The notes: generated by a model from the letters alone, not told the origin. 64,000 bases of DNA from Centrapalus pauciflorus (GCA_020465985.1 JAANYP010000388.1:410131-474130), one strand, 5' to 3'; numbered from the stretch's first letter, positions 35,466 to 49,410 are shown. Numbers and translations: made by a program.

Positions 35466-36130
35466 CTATGCTTCAGATCAACTAAGTACACGACTTTAGA
35501 TCCAATACTAATCCAAACTTCAAACTTCATCTTTGGTTTGGTTACCGCATAATCCAAACTTAGATGATCACCTTTGGTTTTGTAGACAATCTCTGAAACT
35601 TCGGATATGATCAACTATTAATTTGAACTTTAGATTTATCCTACTTGGGTACTTCGGTTCTTTTACTGGGTATTCAAAAACTATTTCTCAAACTTCTGAT
35701 TGCTACTACTTCTGATCTAGTACTTTAGATCATTTTGCTTTATGAAATTCACCAAGTGTTCTTCTTTGGATAAGTCTTCATTGGATCACTAATCTTGGAT
35801 AAGCCAACTTTGTATCATTGACTGTTCTCTAAATTTCTAAGTGTTCATCTTTGGATTACTCAACTTTGAATCATGTCATCTTTGGGTCTTCCAACTTTGG
35901 ATCATCTTACTTCAGGTTACTTCATCTTTGGATTACATCAACTTTGGATCTTCATCCGAACTTTCTTATTTTGTCTTAGGAATTAACTTCGGATCACCAC
36001 TGCATCCAAACTTAAGATCGCTTTGACATCCGAACTTTGGGTTTCTTCTTCATTCGAACTTTAAGGTTGATTTTTTGGGTTTATTCACGTTTCCAATCTT
36101 AAGATCCACTATTTTCACTCTACCAATATG
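35466..36130. repeat. Degenerate 'actttggatc' repeat field
   Basis: Words such as ctttggatc, ctttggatta and aactttggat recur every 15-40 bp, most densely at 35730-36080. The same kind of words fills parts of the family-A LTRs. No coding potential; probably LTR-derived. Confidence 0.5.
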
Positions 36131-37136
36131 TCTCGAGAAGATATTTTATTGGTTTAGAAGTGAGACCACATGTACTCTATCCGATTGAATATGAGCAATG
36201 GAAGAAAATGTTCATGAAATTTCTTTGACTTTAACCTCTGGGCAAACTAATGATTAAGTCCATTAAAGAGAATCCTGAAAAATTCTATACAGCTTTTAAA
36301 GATCATCCACACAATGTTTCACCATTTCCTTCTACTAGAAAATACCATGAACCAGAGAATGATGCTCAAGACTGAACACTTTCTATATCTGGCATATAAA
36401 AGTTGCTTTCAAAAGGTTGCAATAGGGTCATATTGTAGTAGTGGTGGGCGTCGGCAGCAAAATGTTTGCTAAAGACACGTGGGATGAACTTGAGAAACAA
36501 ATGTTTGGAGTTGAGTTAGATGATCAAGACAAGATGAAGAGCCTAAAGCTAATTTCTCAGAATTCAGAGCTAAAGATGGAGAATCTGTTCAATCCACTTA
36601 CACTAAGTTATGTGCTGTTCAGAATGAATTAAACAAGTTGCATATATATAAACCATTAGATGATATCAACATTTTGTTGATGTCTTCCTCAAATCGGAAT
36701 GAGGTTTCAGCTGTAGATCCCTTAAGAGATCCTCCATCGTCAAATGGCTAACATGGTTGCCTCTCGTGTGTTTAATACCAACAATGTTTCTAAATCTGCT
36801 GATCCACTGCACTTCTCTCTGATAGAAACAAGAAGATTGTTGTTTCTGATCATGCTTCCTTGGCTAACTCTTTTGGTGATGCTTCTGACTCTGAGATCAC
36901 TGACCTTCAAGAACAGCTGTCATATATCTCAAACACGCTGCAACAGAAGTTTTACAAGACTAAAACGAACAATAAATTTCGTTAGGACATTTGGTTTAGG
37001 ATGTATAGAAATGATGACAAAGAAGAGAGAAGGTATCACAGAGATCACATGAGAGCCACTATGATAAGGGACGATCTTCGTGACGACAGAACAGATGATC
37101 ACCGTGGCCACAAAAAAGGATGATCGTCATGACAAC
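36131..37136 (+). pseudogene. Ty1/copia gag fragment
   Basis: Plus-strand pieces in several frames read as copia gag: KDTWDELEKQMFGVELDDQD (36470-36530), then after a frameshift TYTKLCAVQNELNKLHIYKP (36598-36660), then near 36880-36960 DSEITDLQEQLSYISNTLQQ, and a basic end about 37010-37110. Stops and frameshifts are frequent. The zinc knuckle and all of pol are missing; the fragment is cut at 37137 by a family-A LTR. Confidence 0.65.
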
Positions 37137-38341
37137 TGTGACACCCTTTTCACATTACAACATAAACATCACCCAGGATTAATACAACCAGACAAAATTA
37201 TTACATTAGCCTCATAATAAGCTTAATATAATACATAGAAAGAAAATTACATAATTATATAAAGTTAAACACCCTATGGTGCAATAAGGTACAAGTCTAA
37301 CATCTACATACTCAAAATTTTATTACAACAACCCAATAGATTCCAACAAAATCTCCATTATTCAATTATCAATAGTGAGTAGTAGATCCTTCAAATAACT
37401 TTAATAGTTGACCTAGCTAGAAGATCCAACAGTGGATTTTCCCTTTCTTGAAAACATTAACAACTAATGCTAAGCGATGCTTAGTGAGTACAGAGATTGC
37501 ATATTCCACAAGTATTTTATGTAGCACACATGAGTCACGTAGGCAACAAACGCAGTGCACCCCTTCGTACACGAAGTACAGACACATATATGACTTAAAG
37601 CTCCACCGTGCCAGTGTGCCACTGCATAAAACAAATAAATCAATTGAGGCAGAAATAACCATCAGCGATGCTACACATGCCCTTCAGGATGATAGAAGGA
37701 TCAGCTCTAGGCCATATAGCCTCGGTAGCATCGAATTACCAGTTATAGCTCGAAAGCTCATCACATTGATGCATGACAAAGGAAACAGAACATGCAGTAA
37801 TATTTATGCAAGCAACAATGTGCATCAAAATATACGCATGTTAGTAGAAGGAATATGAATCAACATTCCTCAATGACCAACAACTAATATAAAACAAATG
37901 TAGACATATAAATCTAAGTACTCATAGTCGGTGCGTTATTTTAACATTAAATCAGTATTATTTCCCCTCGAGATTTCCACCGGAATCACAATAACCAATA
38001 ATTGGTTGTGTACTCAATTAAACACCCCAATGTGGGTTCAATAACACCACAAAGGACATGTTTCATCAAATATACAACACTAATATCAATGCTTGATCAT
38101 TAATAAATTTCATCAAAGTTTACAAATTCAAGTTTCCAACTCGGATCGCCCATTGGATCCGAAGTTACCCCTAGATTGATCCAAAGTTTTGATCTTTAAT
38201 GACCGAAAGTTCGGATACCTCACTTCCAATAGTTTAAGTTTTGTTCATCACATGATCCGAAGATTGATCCGAAGTTCGAATCTCCTATGGTCAAAGTTTG
38301 GATTTCAAAGTTAAGATGTTTATCATTTAATCCAAAGTTCG
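37137..38341 (-). repeat. Gypsy LTR family A, minus copy (partial)
   Basis: In minus orientation it ends AAGGGTGTCACA at 37137 and is inverted relative to the 33680 copy. The outer part is missing: the sequence breaks at 38342 where a Tekay-like LTR begins. 'Gatccgaagtt' words fill 38130-38340. It is probably an insertion into the copia gag. Confidence 0.75.
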
Positions 38342-40174
38342 TGTAACACCCTCACTTTCTGCCCAAAAGTCACGTCAACACAATATCATAAGTGGCAATA
38401 ACGCACATAAACTATATAACACGTGTCAGAGGATGCTACAAATCACTGCTAATTGAAACTTTCATACAAACGGGTTAACACCGTAATCGCAAGTTCGATA
38501 CCATTAATACCCCTGATTAACTAGCTAGCTAGGATACACATTGCATACATACACAAAGTACTGAATTACAAATCCCAAAATATGCTATCAAATGCCGTAC
38601 TAATATGACTATTACACAAGAAGCAGATACGAGAGTCTCCAAATAATCCCAAGTCCCGATTTGGTGGCTACGACTATCGATCCCCTTTCTAATTCCCTGA
38701 ACATGTTAGACTCGAAGACGTAAGATGGAAAGATCGCGAGTACGCGAGGGTTAGACTCTGTAGAATAAACACATAACACACATACACATTGCACATTCAC
38801 GCATGAAAATCTCTATCTCTATCCCTGACGATCAACAATATGCCTCAGGTATGAATATGCAACATGAGATCCGAAGCCCTGTATGCACATTCACTGTGGG
38901 GACCCTTCCCCGACTAGCAAACCACACGCAGCAGTGGTTAGCTAAAACCCTGTAGCTCAGGAGTGACCTGGCTACAGGCCCTGCCATGTATACACGCTCT
39001 GAAGATTGGTTAGGGGCAGTCAGCTGGCACGATCACTAATTGCGAATCACCGTCCGTATGGAACCCATCACGGACACTCCGGAGTGGATCTCATCTCATG
39101 CACATATTACACATATATGAGAATATAATCATACCTGAGGTTCGCGACCCTGTCTCACACACAATACAACATATACACAATAATAGCTAGATAACTAAGA
39201 CTCGTAAAATGTTCCCGCTGTTGGAAAAAAAACTCGAGTACTCACCTGATTAATTCACTAATCATGCGATCTTTGATTCGGCTCAGCTCGTTGTCGACTT
39301 GTCCCTGTAAACACATGGATCCTAACCGTTAATATAAAATAACTCAACAGATACATGCAACAGTTCATAACCCGAACCCATAACAAATCAAAACCCCAAA
39401 AAGCACTTCCAATCGGACTCCAAAACCCAAAACAGACTATGAATCCCAAAACCAACTCGGCTCAACAACACCGGTTCGGCCGCGCTCGATACACATCGCG
39501 GTCGCGTTAGGGTTGCGGTCGCGCTAGGGTCATCGCTATCGCGCTCTGTCTAGGTCACGCTCTTCGTCGCTGTTGAAACCATGCCGCCCGTGTCACACTT
39601 CATCGCGGCCTTGCTCAGGGGGGGTCGTGACCGCAGAAAACCCACAGAATTCATATAAAACTAAACCTTACAGACTAAGAAGCCAAAGCCACAAATCAAC
39701 AACATCTAACCCAATTCAGATTAAGGCATTAGAACTCTTACCCTTACTTTGCTCAAGAACAATATAGAGGTGATGATGATTCAATTTTAGCAACCAATTT
39801 TTGTGTTTGTCCAACTCCTTTGCTACTCCAGGATGCAACACACACACAAGATTTCTCAGCTTCTATTTTGGGAAAGGGAAAGAAGGATTTTCAAATGAAG
39901 GCCCCCTTTATATACTTTCCACTTTTAGGTGGGTTTTGACCCAATAACCCGAACCCGATATCGCATTTTGACTATTGATATCAAGTTAACCCATTTAAAT
40001 CCACGATCTCATAATTATAATTAATCCACTAAAATAATATTCAGATGCCACGTATAACTCATTCCCGACACGTATAATCCACTAATAGGGATTCTATTGA
40101 ACCAACAAAATAATAATAAATTAAATGTTCACTAAAAGAATTACACGTACCGGCTCAAAAGATGGGGTGTTACA
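38342..40174 (-). repeat. Tekay-like 3' LTR (minus, 1.83 kb)
   Basis: The minus strand starts TGTAACACCCC at 40174 after a purine tract (40175-40190) and ends GAGGGTGTTACA at 38342. Its layout parallels the 1.81-kb LTR of the 49411-57919 element, including a CG-rich patch (39460-39620) and a related 'cagcagtggttagct' stretch. Five bases before it read GTTCG; the partner duplication is not visible. Confidence 0.75.
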
Positions 40175-40648
40175 AATCCTCCCCACTTAAAGAGATTCCG
40201 TCCTCAGATGCTATCTCGGACCCATTCGCAAATACACTTTTCTGCATCCACGCTCAAAGAACATCAATTCCCTCTTAATCTTTGGCTTAGCTAGAAAATC
40301 CACTAGCAATTTAGTTAATTCCTCTTAAATCTTGCTGAAACGCATATATGCAATTGATATATACTCTACTCATAGGGTCTTCTTCTTGGTGTCACCTCGT
40401 AAGCCAATTTATTTACACATATAATCTCGAATCTTCTGTCTTTATTGTCTGATCTTAATTAAGATTACATACTCTTGTAACTCCATACAGTTAATCCACT
40501 AACACAACAAAATCTTCAACTTGACTCAAAACAACGGATAAAGACATCTCAGTTGAATCGCTAAACGCAATACTATGGACATGGGTAAACACGAAAAAAA
40601 AAATTAAATCCACTCTCATTATGATAATTCTCTGTCACACAAATTTAT
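40175..40648 (-). pseudogene. Tekay-like element, 3' end of internal region
   Basis: In minus orientation this is the stretch just before the polypurine tract (ttaagtggggaggatt, 40175-40190). The last codons before the tract can be read as EIASEDGISLSGEDL, a typical chromovirus polyprotein end. The rest is too decayed to read. It is split from 57996 by insertion of the 40649-57990 element. Confidence 0.55.
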
Positions 40649-43067
40649 TCTAACATCCGGCACTAAACCAGGTTAGCAATAATGACCTAATCTACATTTA
40701 ATAGTCAATTATAGCCTAATTAGTGGTCATTAGAAATTAATCAAGTGATTAACAAGGTTTATTAGAAAATTCAACTCAATTAGAATCAAATTCATCAGTG
40801 CGATGAATCGGGAAATCAATTAATCCGATCGATTTACGATATGAGGGATTAATTCAACTAAGTACATAATTAAATTATGATTAGTGACACTAATCATACA
40901 CTAATACAATTACTTAACATTAATTATGCAAGACTAAAACAATTCATTAAAACAATGCATTCAAAAGTATTTTTGAATTTACAAGAAAAGGGAAATACAA
41001 GAATACATTCTAAATACTTTTATACAAAAAAAATATATATAAATACATGAAAATAATCCATAAAAATCTGGTCATAGGGTAGTACTACCCAAGATTTGAT
41101 TTCAATTTTTTATTTCCCAACTCCATAACCTTTCATAATCAAATCTTTCACACCCCATTCTCTTTTCATTTCAACATGATCTTACACTCCACCTCCATTT
41201 GAAAGACCAAGACTTTGCCTATAAATAGAGGGCTTCCTTTTCATTATTTTCACACCGAAATATCTCTTTCTCTCCTCTCAAAACCGGATCCCACACACAC
41301 ACACACTACAAACATTTTCATTCAAGTGTTCTTGGTGAACTTCAAGTGTTCTTGGTTCAAATCTAGCAAGAGTTCCAACTTCTTCTCAATTTCATACTCC
41401 AAATACATCAAAGTAAGTAAATACTAACTTATTTCATCATATATTTATGTTTATATAAGTCTTGCATAATATATATAATCACCAACAACAACAAGTTTCA
41501 TAAAAACTCAAGTTTATAAGTTTCTAGTTTTATTTTTAAGTTGTTTCTTTAAATGTGTTTATGAATATATGAACACATTATAAAAGTGTTAATATTATGA
41601 TAACATATGATATATATGTGTTTTTATAACTATTATGACTTTTATACAAGTAGTCTCTGAATAAACAAAAAGAATCATAAGTTATTTTAAGTTTATAAAC
41701 TACGGATTTTCGGCAGAAAATTTATATCGACTTTGAAAAATCATAACTAATTCATAACTCTACGAAATGAGTTGATTCTTGTCTCAAAAGTTAGATCTAT
41801 GTCTTAACTATATATCTGTAATTTTTCATAATTTATTTTGGAGTTTAAGACCTCCAGAAATTATTTGGGAAACCGAAAGTTTGACAGCTCAAAAATGGCC
41901 AACATAGGGTTTTTAACGAGCCTTTTCACCAACCTAAACATCTCAAAAAATGGCCGTTCTTGATTCTAAAAATCCTTTGTATATAGTAGTTTAATGTCCT
42001 AGAAAACCAAAGTTTAAAACATTTTGGAGCTTGGTCAAAAACAGCCTCAAAGTAGGCCGAAAAACCTCCTAAAAAGCTGGAAAATTATATATATATAAAC
42101 TTGACGTTTTAAGCGCATTTTATTTATAAACTTGTAATGTTGGGTGATTTAAGACATAAAAATCTATAAATATATATATATCATCATATATTAGAGATAT
42201 TAAGTCTTTATTATCATTTAGGACCCGTTTAATCTCGCTCGGTGCATCATCCTTCATTTTACGCTAAAAAGCACCTTACACTAGTTTTACCATCACACGC
42301 TCGGTGAGTTCTCATAGCCCCTATTTTCACACTGTTATGTTTTGGGGATGAAATACATGCTTCATTTTTATATGGACACGGAAATATTTTCATTTCTATT
42401 ATGTATTACACATTGGGTTCCATTAGCTCTGATATCATGAACCGTTAATTGCATTTATTTGTAAGCGCGAATATATTATGGATAGATCTATTGGGAGTCA
42501 TGTCCCCCACTCGGGTTAGTTGGATTGGCTAACAGCGGGTGAATATATATTCAACAAATGGTATTACGTATGGGAATACTGCACAGAGCAAATTCATTTC
42601 AAATTAAGCTTCGGTTGCATGATGGTTTATATGTAATACATAACAAGGGATTTATGATTTAATAAATTCAATCTCTATTATTGTTGTCCATACAAGTCAG
42701 ATTTACGTGTAAACCTATGAGCTCACCAACAATTTTTGTTGACGTATTTTAGCGTGTATTTTCAGGAAATTAAGACAAGTATGCCTCGGACGTATTTTAC
42801 TTTCAGGCTTCCGCATCCATGGAGTCGCATGCATATTCAATTTAACGGAGATTTAGCTGCATTATTTTGGATATTTTAGTTATGTAATTAAATCTCTGTA
42901 TTTGTGCGAACTTCATTTCTCATTTCAAACTATGTAAAACATTACTATGCTTTAAAGCTTTAACGATGTATTTTAAAAACGTCCATATAGTGGTCGTTCA
43001 TTATGATTATGGTTACGCTTCCGCACTCGTCACGCCTCGCTGCCAACCGGAGTAGCAGGGTGTGACA
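40649..43067 (+). repeat. Outer chromovirus 5' LTR
   Basis: It is 2,419 bp and ends TGTGACA. The first two bases read TC where the 3' LTR has TG. A TATA box (tataaataga) lies at 41220-41229. It is followed at 43071 by the PBS. Confidence 0.92.
41220..41229 (+). promoter_or_regulatory. TATA box of the outer LTR
   Basis: TATAAATAGA is identical in the 3' LTR (47629-47638). It lies in the 5' LTR about 570 bp from its start, with a CT- and CA-rich leader after it, as in plant LTR promoters. Confidence 0.6.
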
Positions 43068-43070
43068 GAT

Positions 43071-43083
43071 TGGTATCAGAGCC
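43071..43083 (+). other. Outer chromovirus PBS (initiator-Met tRNA)
   Basis: TGGTATCAGAGCC, three bases after the LTR end at 43067. Confidence 0.92.
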
Positions 43084-44290
43084 ATAGTTATAGTGAACTA
43101 GGTTGCATTACTACCCTAGACTATAACTGTTACAAAAACTAAACTTTCTTCAAGAACTGTGAACACATATATGGACCCTGATGACAATAACATGTCGAAA
43201 TTCACCACTAGGGAAAGGGTGTGAGTAGCACAACGGGAGTTTATCCCAGTACCTGCCCATCAGCCAAGCCCGCCGCAGTAGTTACGGGCAAGCATAGGAC
43301 AGTGGGGATGGATGTCTCACACTCTCCAAGAGTGGAGAAACGAGGAGGGGATCCAAATCCAGTTTGAAGTCAGAACACCATCTTCCTCTTAAGTGCCGAC
43401 ACTTACCTAGAAATCTATGTAACAAACGATGCCCCTGTTGGTGGCAAGGGCCGCCAGACACGACCTCCAATTTCGACAAAATCCACCAAGAGGTTGGAGA
43501 GATCTTTGCAAGGATTAAGCAGGAGGCAATGCAAACCACCAATAAACCTTAGGCCAACCAGAATACCCAGGTGATTTAACAAGACGGAATCGACGAATTG
43601 TGACAGCACCTAGCGGAGCACAAAGCCCACACTGCAGAACTAACCCAACGACCTAACGCTCTGGAGTACGAGGAAACCCCGGAGGCATCTCTTTATTGTA
43701 TTTCTCTAGGCTTTACTATCTGATATATCTTAGGGTAAATAAGGCTTAAGAATTTATCAGAAAATTCTGACCATATCATATACAAAGATTAAGTATCAAG
43801 AACTTTTATGAGGAATTAAGTTTTAACTACAACTCTGCGTAGGAGAAGATAAAGTTGTGACTATCTGCCTAAGAAATTTAAAACCCCTAGACTTATCCTC
43901 TTACCCCATTAGATACCACTTATGCATTTCTACTATTTGATACTGGTGCTGATAGGAGCTTTATATCCACTAAGTTCACTAAGCAGATAAATTGCATTAA
44001 GTGCTACTTATGCTATTGAGGTTGATGACAGTGAGACGCTTAAGACAAATAATATAAGTCGAGGAGGCTCCTTAGAATTAGTAGGCCGACTCTTTGAAAC
44101 AGACATGACACCCATCAAACTGGGAAGTGTTTACGTGGTCATAGGCATGGATTGGCTATCGAAAATCGTGTGGAAATTGTATGCAACAAGAACACAGTTC
44201 ATATACCTTTAGCCAATAAGAAGGTCCTTACTGTCCAACGCAAAGCAAGAAATACCAAAGTAAGCATCATCTCTAGCATTAGGACCCTGA
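43084..44290 (+). pseudogene. Outer chromovirus gag and protease remnant
   Basis: Only scraps of gag remain at 43170-43700, for example a short acidic piece near its end (HKAHTAELTQRPNALEYEE). The capsid and zinc knuckle cannot be found, so most of gag is deleted. A protease core is readable near 43930-43970 as LLFDTGADRSFIST, with the D-T-G triad kept, but stops surround it. Noncoding DNA at 43720-43880 may be the deletion scar. Confidence 0.65.
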
Positions 44291-45660
44291 AGTGTTGATA
44301 GAGAGGGAGCCAAAGGGAAAGCGGCTCGAAAATATTCTTATTATTTATGGTTACCCCAAAGTTTTTCCAGAACACTTACCTGAACTCCCAACATCGAGGC
44401 AAGTCAAATTCAAAAATAGGCCTAGTATCAGGTGCGGTACCAGTGGCTCGAGCACCATGCCGATTAGCCCCATCAATAGTGTAAGAATCGTCCAACCAAC
44501 TGTAGGAGCTCTTAGATAAAGGGCCTATCAAACCGAGTTCCTCGCTTTGGAGGAGCTCCAGTTTTGTTCATAAAGGAGAAGGATGGAACTTTCGGAATGT
44601 GCATCAATTACCAAGAGCTAAATAAACTAAAGGAACCAATACTCGCTCACAAGGATCAATGACTTGTTTGACCAAACTCGAAGAATAAACCTTCTATTCG
44701 AAGATAGACCTAAGGTCTAGTTATCATCAAGTTAGAGTTAGCAAGAAAGATATTCCAAAGACAGCTTTCAGATTCCGTCACGGTCAACATAAATTCCTAT
44801 TAATGTTGTTTGGATTAACCAGTGCCCCTAACGGTACTCATGGACCTCATCGGGTGTGCAAACCTTATTTAGACAAATTCGTGATTGTTTTCATGAAATG
44901 ACTTTTAATCTACTCACGAAACGAGAAGGAGCACGAGCAACATTTGAGACTGATTCTGGAATTATCGGAGAAAGAACAACTACGTGCTAAGCTTTCTAAA
45001 TTTGACTTTTGGTTAGGAGAGGTGAAATCCCTCGGTCACGTGAACAATAGTAAAGGAATCCAAGTCGACCCCGCAAAGATCGACGCTATCAGGAAATGGT
45101 CAACTCTTAGAACCCTCATAGAGATACAACAGTCCTTAAGACTTGCCACTTACTATAGGCAATTATCAAAAAAAAATTTCTCAAAGATCACCGGAGCTCT
45201 AACAGAACTGACCCGAAAGGACATTAAGTATGATTGGGGCGAGAATCAAGAGACATCGTATCAGATATTAAAGCACAAACTGCGGAGTGCACTTATTTTA
45301 TCAAAGAGAAACAAGAAATTTGTAGATTACTGTGACGCTTCACACAATGGGCTGATGTAGAAAGATAAGGTCATAGCTTATACTTCATGAAAACTTAAGG
45401 TTCACGAGGTGAATTACACAATGCATGATCTAGATCTTGGAACAGTAGTCTTTACCCTTAAGACTTGAAGACATTAGTTGTACGGTAAGAAGTGTATTAC
45501 ACTCACGGACCCTAAGAGCCTCCAACACATCTTGAACCGGAAAGAGTCAAATATTAGGTAACATCGTTGATAGAGCTAATAAGTGGTTGCAACAGTGAGA
45601 TTCATTATCACCTGAGGAAAACTAATGTGGTTGCAGACGCTCATAGCCGAAAGAAATGAG
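44291..45660 (+). pseudogene. Outer chromovirus RT and RNase H remnant
   Basis: RT starts around 44360 (FPEHLPELPTSRQVKFK) and continues in changing frames. The catalytic box region near 44880-44910 is damaged. The stretch at 44944-45360 is open for 138 codons and spans the RT C-terminus to the RNase H start (FDFWLGEVKSLGHVNNSKGI, LATYYRQLSKKNFSKITGAL, FVDYCDASHNG). The rest of RNase H (45361-45660) is full of stops. It is far more decayed than the LTRs that flank it. Confidence 0.8.
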
Positions 45661-45798
45661 TTAAGCCGTTAAGAGTACCAGCCATAGTTATAACCACTCA
45701 ACCAAACCCTCCTTTCTTAGTTCATGAAGTTATTAAGGAGGAAAATATGAAAAATAAAGCCCTGCACAGAATGGATAAATAGTTTGGAATAAGGGTTA

Positions 45799-47045
45799 AT
45801 GGAAATCAATACTTCACGAATAGAGTCTGGTTACCCTGTTTTTGATAGAGTAAGAAAACTGGTTAAAGATGACGGACACAAATCAAGATATGTCGTTCAC
45901 CCCGGATCCGATAAAATGTATCATAGGGAACTATACGGGTGGCCTATCATGAAGGATGACATTGCCACACATGTCAAAAAAAATTTCTAACATACTCCAA
46001 AGTTAAGACCAACATCAGAAACCATTTGAGTAATATTCGACCACCTAACAAAATCCGCGCGTTCCTACCAATCAAGAAGAACATCAGGATGAATAAGCTA
46101 GTCCAAACGTACCTCAAGGAAGTCGTCTCCGGACACGGAGTGCCTATTATAATCATTTTTGATATGGATAGCAGATCTACAGCTAAGCTTTTGGCAATTA
46201 TTATAGCAAACTGTGGATACAAACCTGGACATGAGTACCACATATCACTCTCAGACCAATGGTCAGAATAATAGAACGTTCCAAACCCTAGAACATACAT
46301 TAAGAGCCTGTGTAATGGATACTCATTTGCCTTAGTGGAATTATCGTACTACAATAGCTATCACTCAAGTATTAAAGCTGCTCCATTTGAAGCCCTCTAC
46401 GGGCAAAAGTGTCGATCACCGATTTATTGGGAAGAAGTGGGAAATGGCCAAATCACTGGCGTTAAGATCATTCATGAAACAACCGAAAGGATAGTACAGA
46501 TGCGAAACTGACTAAAAGTTGCCTACGATTGTAAGAAAGTTATGCAGATGAAAATAGAAAATCCCTTGAGTTCTAATTAGGAGAACGAGTACTGATGAGA
46601 GTCTCGCCATTGAAGGGCGTGATACGATTTGGGAAACAAGGATAATTAAACCCTCGATACATTGGCAATGCAAAGTCTTAAAGGGAATAGGACTCGTAGC
46701 TTATCGTTTAAAGTTACCACCAAAGCTTAGCAGCATGCACAATACCTTCCATGTATCGAATAAGAAGAAGTGTTTGTTAGAGGAGACACTTGTTACCCCT
46801 TGGAAGAGATCCAGCTAAATGATAAACTTCGCTTCATCAAAGAGCCGGTTGAAATCATGGACCGTAAGGTCAAAGGATTGAAACACAGTTGTATACCCAT
46901 CCTCAAGGTCAGATGGAAATTCTAGATATGGACCACAATTCACTTAGGCATGCAAAGTCTAGTTTAAGCAAAGATACTCTCATCTACTCTTAAGTAACTA
47001 TACCCCTGAGGAAACAGGATAAAATTTCGGGACGAAATTCCCTTA
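45799..47045 (+). pseudogene. Outer chromovirus integrase and chromodomain remnant
   Basis: Pieces of integrase follow in order: the zinc-binding region (45880-45960, VHPGSDKMYHRELYGWPIMK), core fragments (46040-46270), the YNSYHSS-like block (46350) and the GPY/F region (46590-46760). Last comes the chromodomain-like tail at 46850-46980 (MDRKVKGLKHSCIPILKVRW), interrupted by stops. The tail ends next to the polypurine tract. Nothing here could be expressed as one protein. Confidence 0.8.
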
Positions 47046-47056
47046 ACAGGGGGAGA
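47045..47056 (+). other. Outer chromovirus polypurine tract
   Basis: aacagggggaga lies one base before the TG start of the 3' LTR at 47058. Confidence 0.8.
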
Positions 47057-47057
47057 C

Positions 47058-49410
47058 TGTAACATCCGGCACTAAACCAGGTTAGCAATAATGACCTAAT
47101 CTACATTTAATAGTCAATTATAGCCTAATCAGTGGTCATTAGAAATTAATCAAGTGATTAACAAGGTTTATTAGAAAATTCAACTCAATTAGAATCAAAT
47201 TCATCGGTGCGATGAATCGGGAAATCAATTAATCCGATCGATTTACGATATGAGGGATTAATTCAACTAAGTACATAATTAAATTATGATTAGTGACACT
47301 AATCATACACTAATACAATTACTTAACATTAATTATGCAAGACTAAAACAATTCATTAAAACAATGCATTCAAAAGTATTTTTGAATTTACAAGAAAAGG
47401 GAAATACAAGAATACATTCTAAATACTTTTATACAAAAAAAATATATATAAATACATGAAAATAATCCATAAAAATCTGGTCATAGGGTAGTACTACCCA
47501 AGATTTGATTTCAATTTTTTATTTCCCAACTCCATAACCTTTCATAATCAAATCTTTCACACCCCATTCTCCTTTCATTTCAACATGATCTTACACTCCA
47601 CCTCCATTTGAAAGACAAAGACTTTGCCTATAAATAGAGGGCTTCCTTTTCATTATTTTCACACCAAAATATCTCTTTCTCTCCTCTCAAAACCGGATCC
47701 CACACACACACACACTACAAACATTTTCATTCAAGTGTTCTTGGTGAACTTCAAGTGTTCTTGGTTCAAATCTTGCAAGAGTTCCAACTTCTTCTCAATT
47801 TCATACTCCAAATACATCAAAGTAAGTAAATTCTAACTTATTTCATCGTATATTTATGTTTATATAAGTCTTGCATAATATATATAATCACCAACAACAA
47901 CAAGTTTCATAAAAACTCAAGTTTATAAGTTTCTAGTTTTATTTTTAAGTTGTTTCTTTAAATGTGTTTATGAATAGATGAACACATTATAAAAGTGTTA
48001 ATATTATGAAAACATATGATATATATGTGTTTTTATAACTATTATGACTTTTATACAAGTAGTCTTTGAATAAACAACAAGAATCAGAAGTTGTTTTAAG
48101 TTTATAAACTACGGATTTTCGGCAGAAACTTTATATCGATTTTGAAAAATCATAACTAATTCATATCTCAACGAAATGAGTTGATTCTTGTCTCAAAAGT
48201 TAGATCTATGTGTTAACTATATATCTGTAATTTTTCATAATTTATTTTGGAGTTTAAGACCTCCAGAAATTATTTGGGAAACCGAAAGTTTGACAGCTCA
48301 AAAATGGCCAACATAGGGTTTTTAACGAGCCTTTTCACCAATCTAAACATCTCGAAAAATGGCCGTTCTTGATTCTAAACATCCTTTGTATATAGTAGTT
48401 TAATGTCCTAGAAAACCAAAGTTTAAAACATTTTGGAGCTTGGTCAAAAACAGCCTCAAAGTAGGCCGAAAAACCTCCGAAAAAGCTGGAAAATTATATA
48501 TATATAAACTTGACGTTTTAAGCGCATTTTATTTATAAACTTGTAATGTTGGGTGATTTAAGACATAAAAATCTATAAATATATATATATCATCATATAT
48601 TAGAGATATTAAGTCTTTATTATCATTTAGGACCCGTTTAATCTCGCTCGGTGCATCATCCTTCATTTTACGCTAAAAAGCACCTTACGCTAGTTTTACC
48701 ATCACACGCTCGGTGAGTTCTCATAGCCCCTATTTTCACACTGTTATGTTTTGGGGATGAAATACATGCTTCGTTTTTATATGGACACGAAAATATTTTC
48801 ATTTCTATTATGTATTACACATTGGGTTCCATTAGCTCTGATATCATGAACCGTTAATTGCATTTATTTGTAAGCGCGAATATATTGTGGATAGATCTAT
48901 TGGGAGTCATGTCCCCCACTCGGGTTAGTTGGATTGGCTAACAGCGGGTGCATATATATTCAACAAACGATATTACGTATGGGAATACTGCACAGAGCAA
49001 ATTCATTTCAAATTAAGTTTCGGTTGCATGATGGTTTATATGTAATACATAACAAGGGATTTATGATTTTATAAATTCAATCTCTATTATTGTTGTCCAT
49101 ACAAGTCAGATTTACGTGTAAACCTATGAGCTCACCAACAATTTTTGTTGACGTATTTTAGCGTGTATTTTCAGGAAATTAAGGCAAGTATGCCTCGGAC
49201 GTATTTTAGTTTCAGGCTTCCACATCCATGGAGTCGCATGCATATTCAATTTAACGGAGATTTAGCTGCATTATTTTGGATATTTTAATTATGTAATTAA
49301 ATCTCTGTATTTGTGCGAACTTCATTTCTCATTTCAAACTATGTAAAACATTGCTATGCTTTAAAGCTTTAACGATGTATCTTAAAAACGTCCATATAGT
49401 GGTCGTTCAT
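47058..49410 (+). repeat. Outer chromovirus 3' LTR, first part
   Basis: It starts TGTAACATCCGG and matches 40649-43001 closely. It is broken at 49410 by the nested element and resumes at 57925. Confidence 0.92.

Noticed and set aside
43282..43609. Overlapping frames of 62-86 codons after the outer PBS
   Set aside because: They are mutually antisense and in decayed gag sequence; none shows a gag domain.
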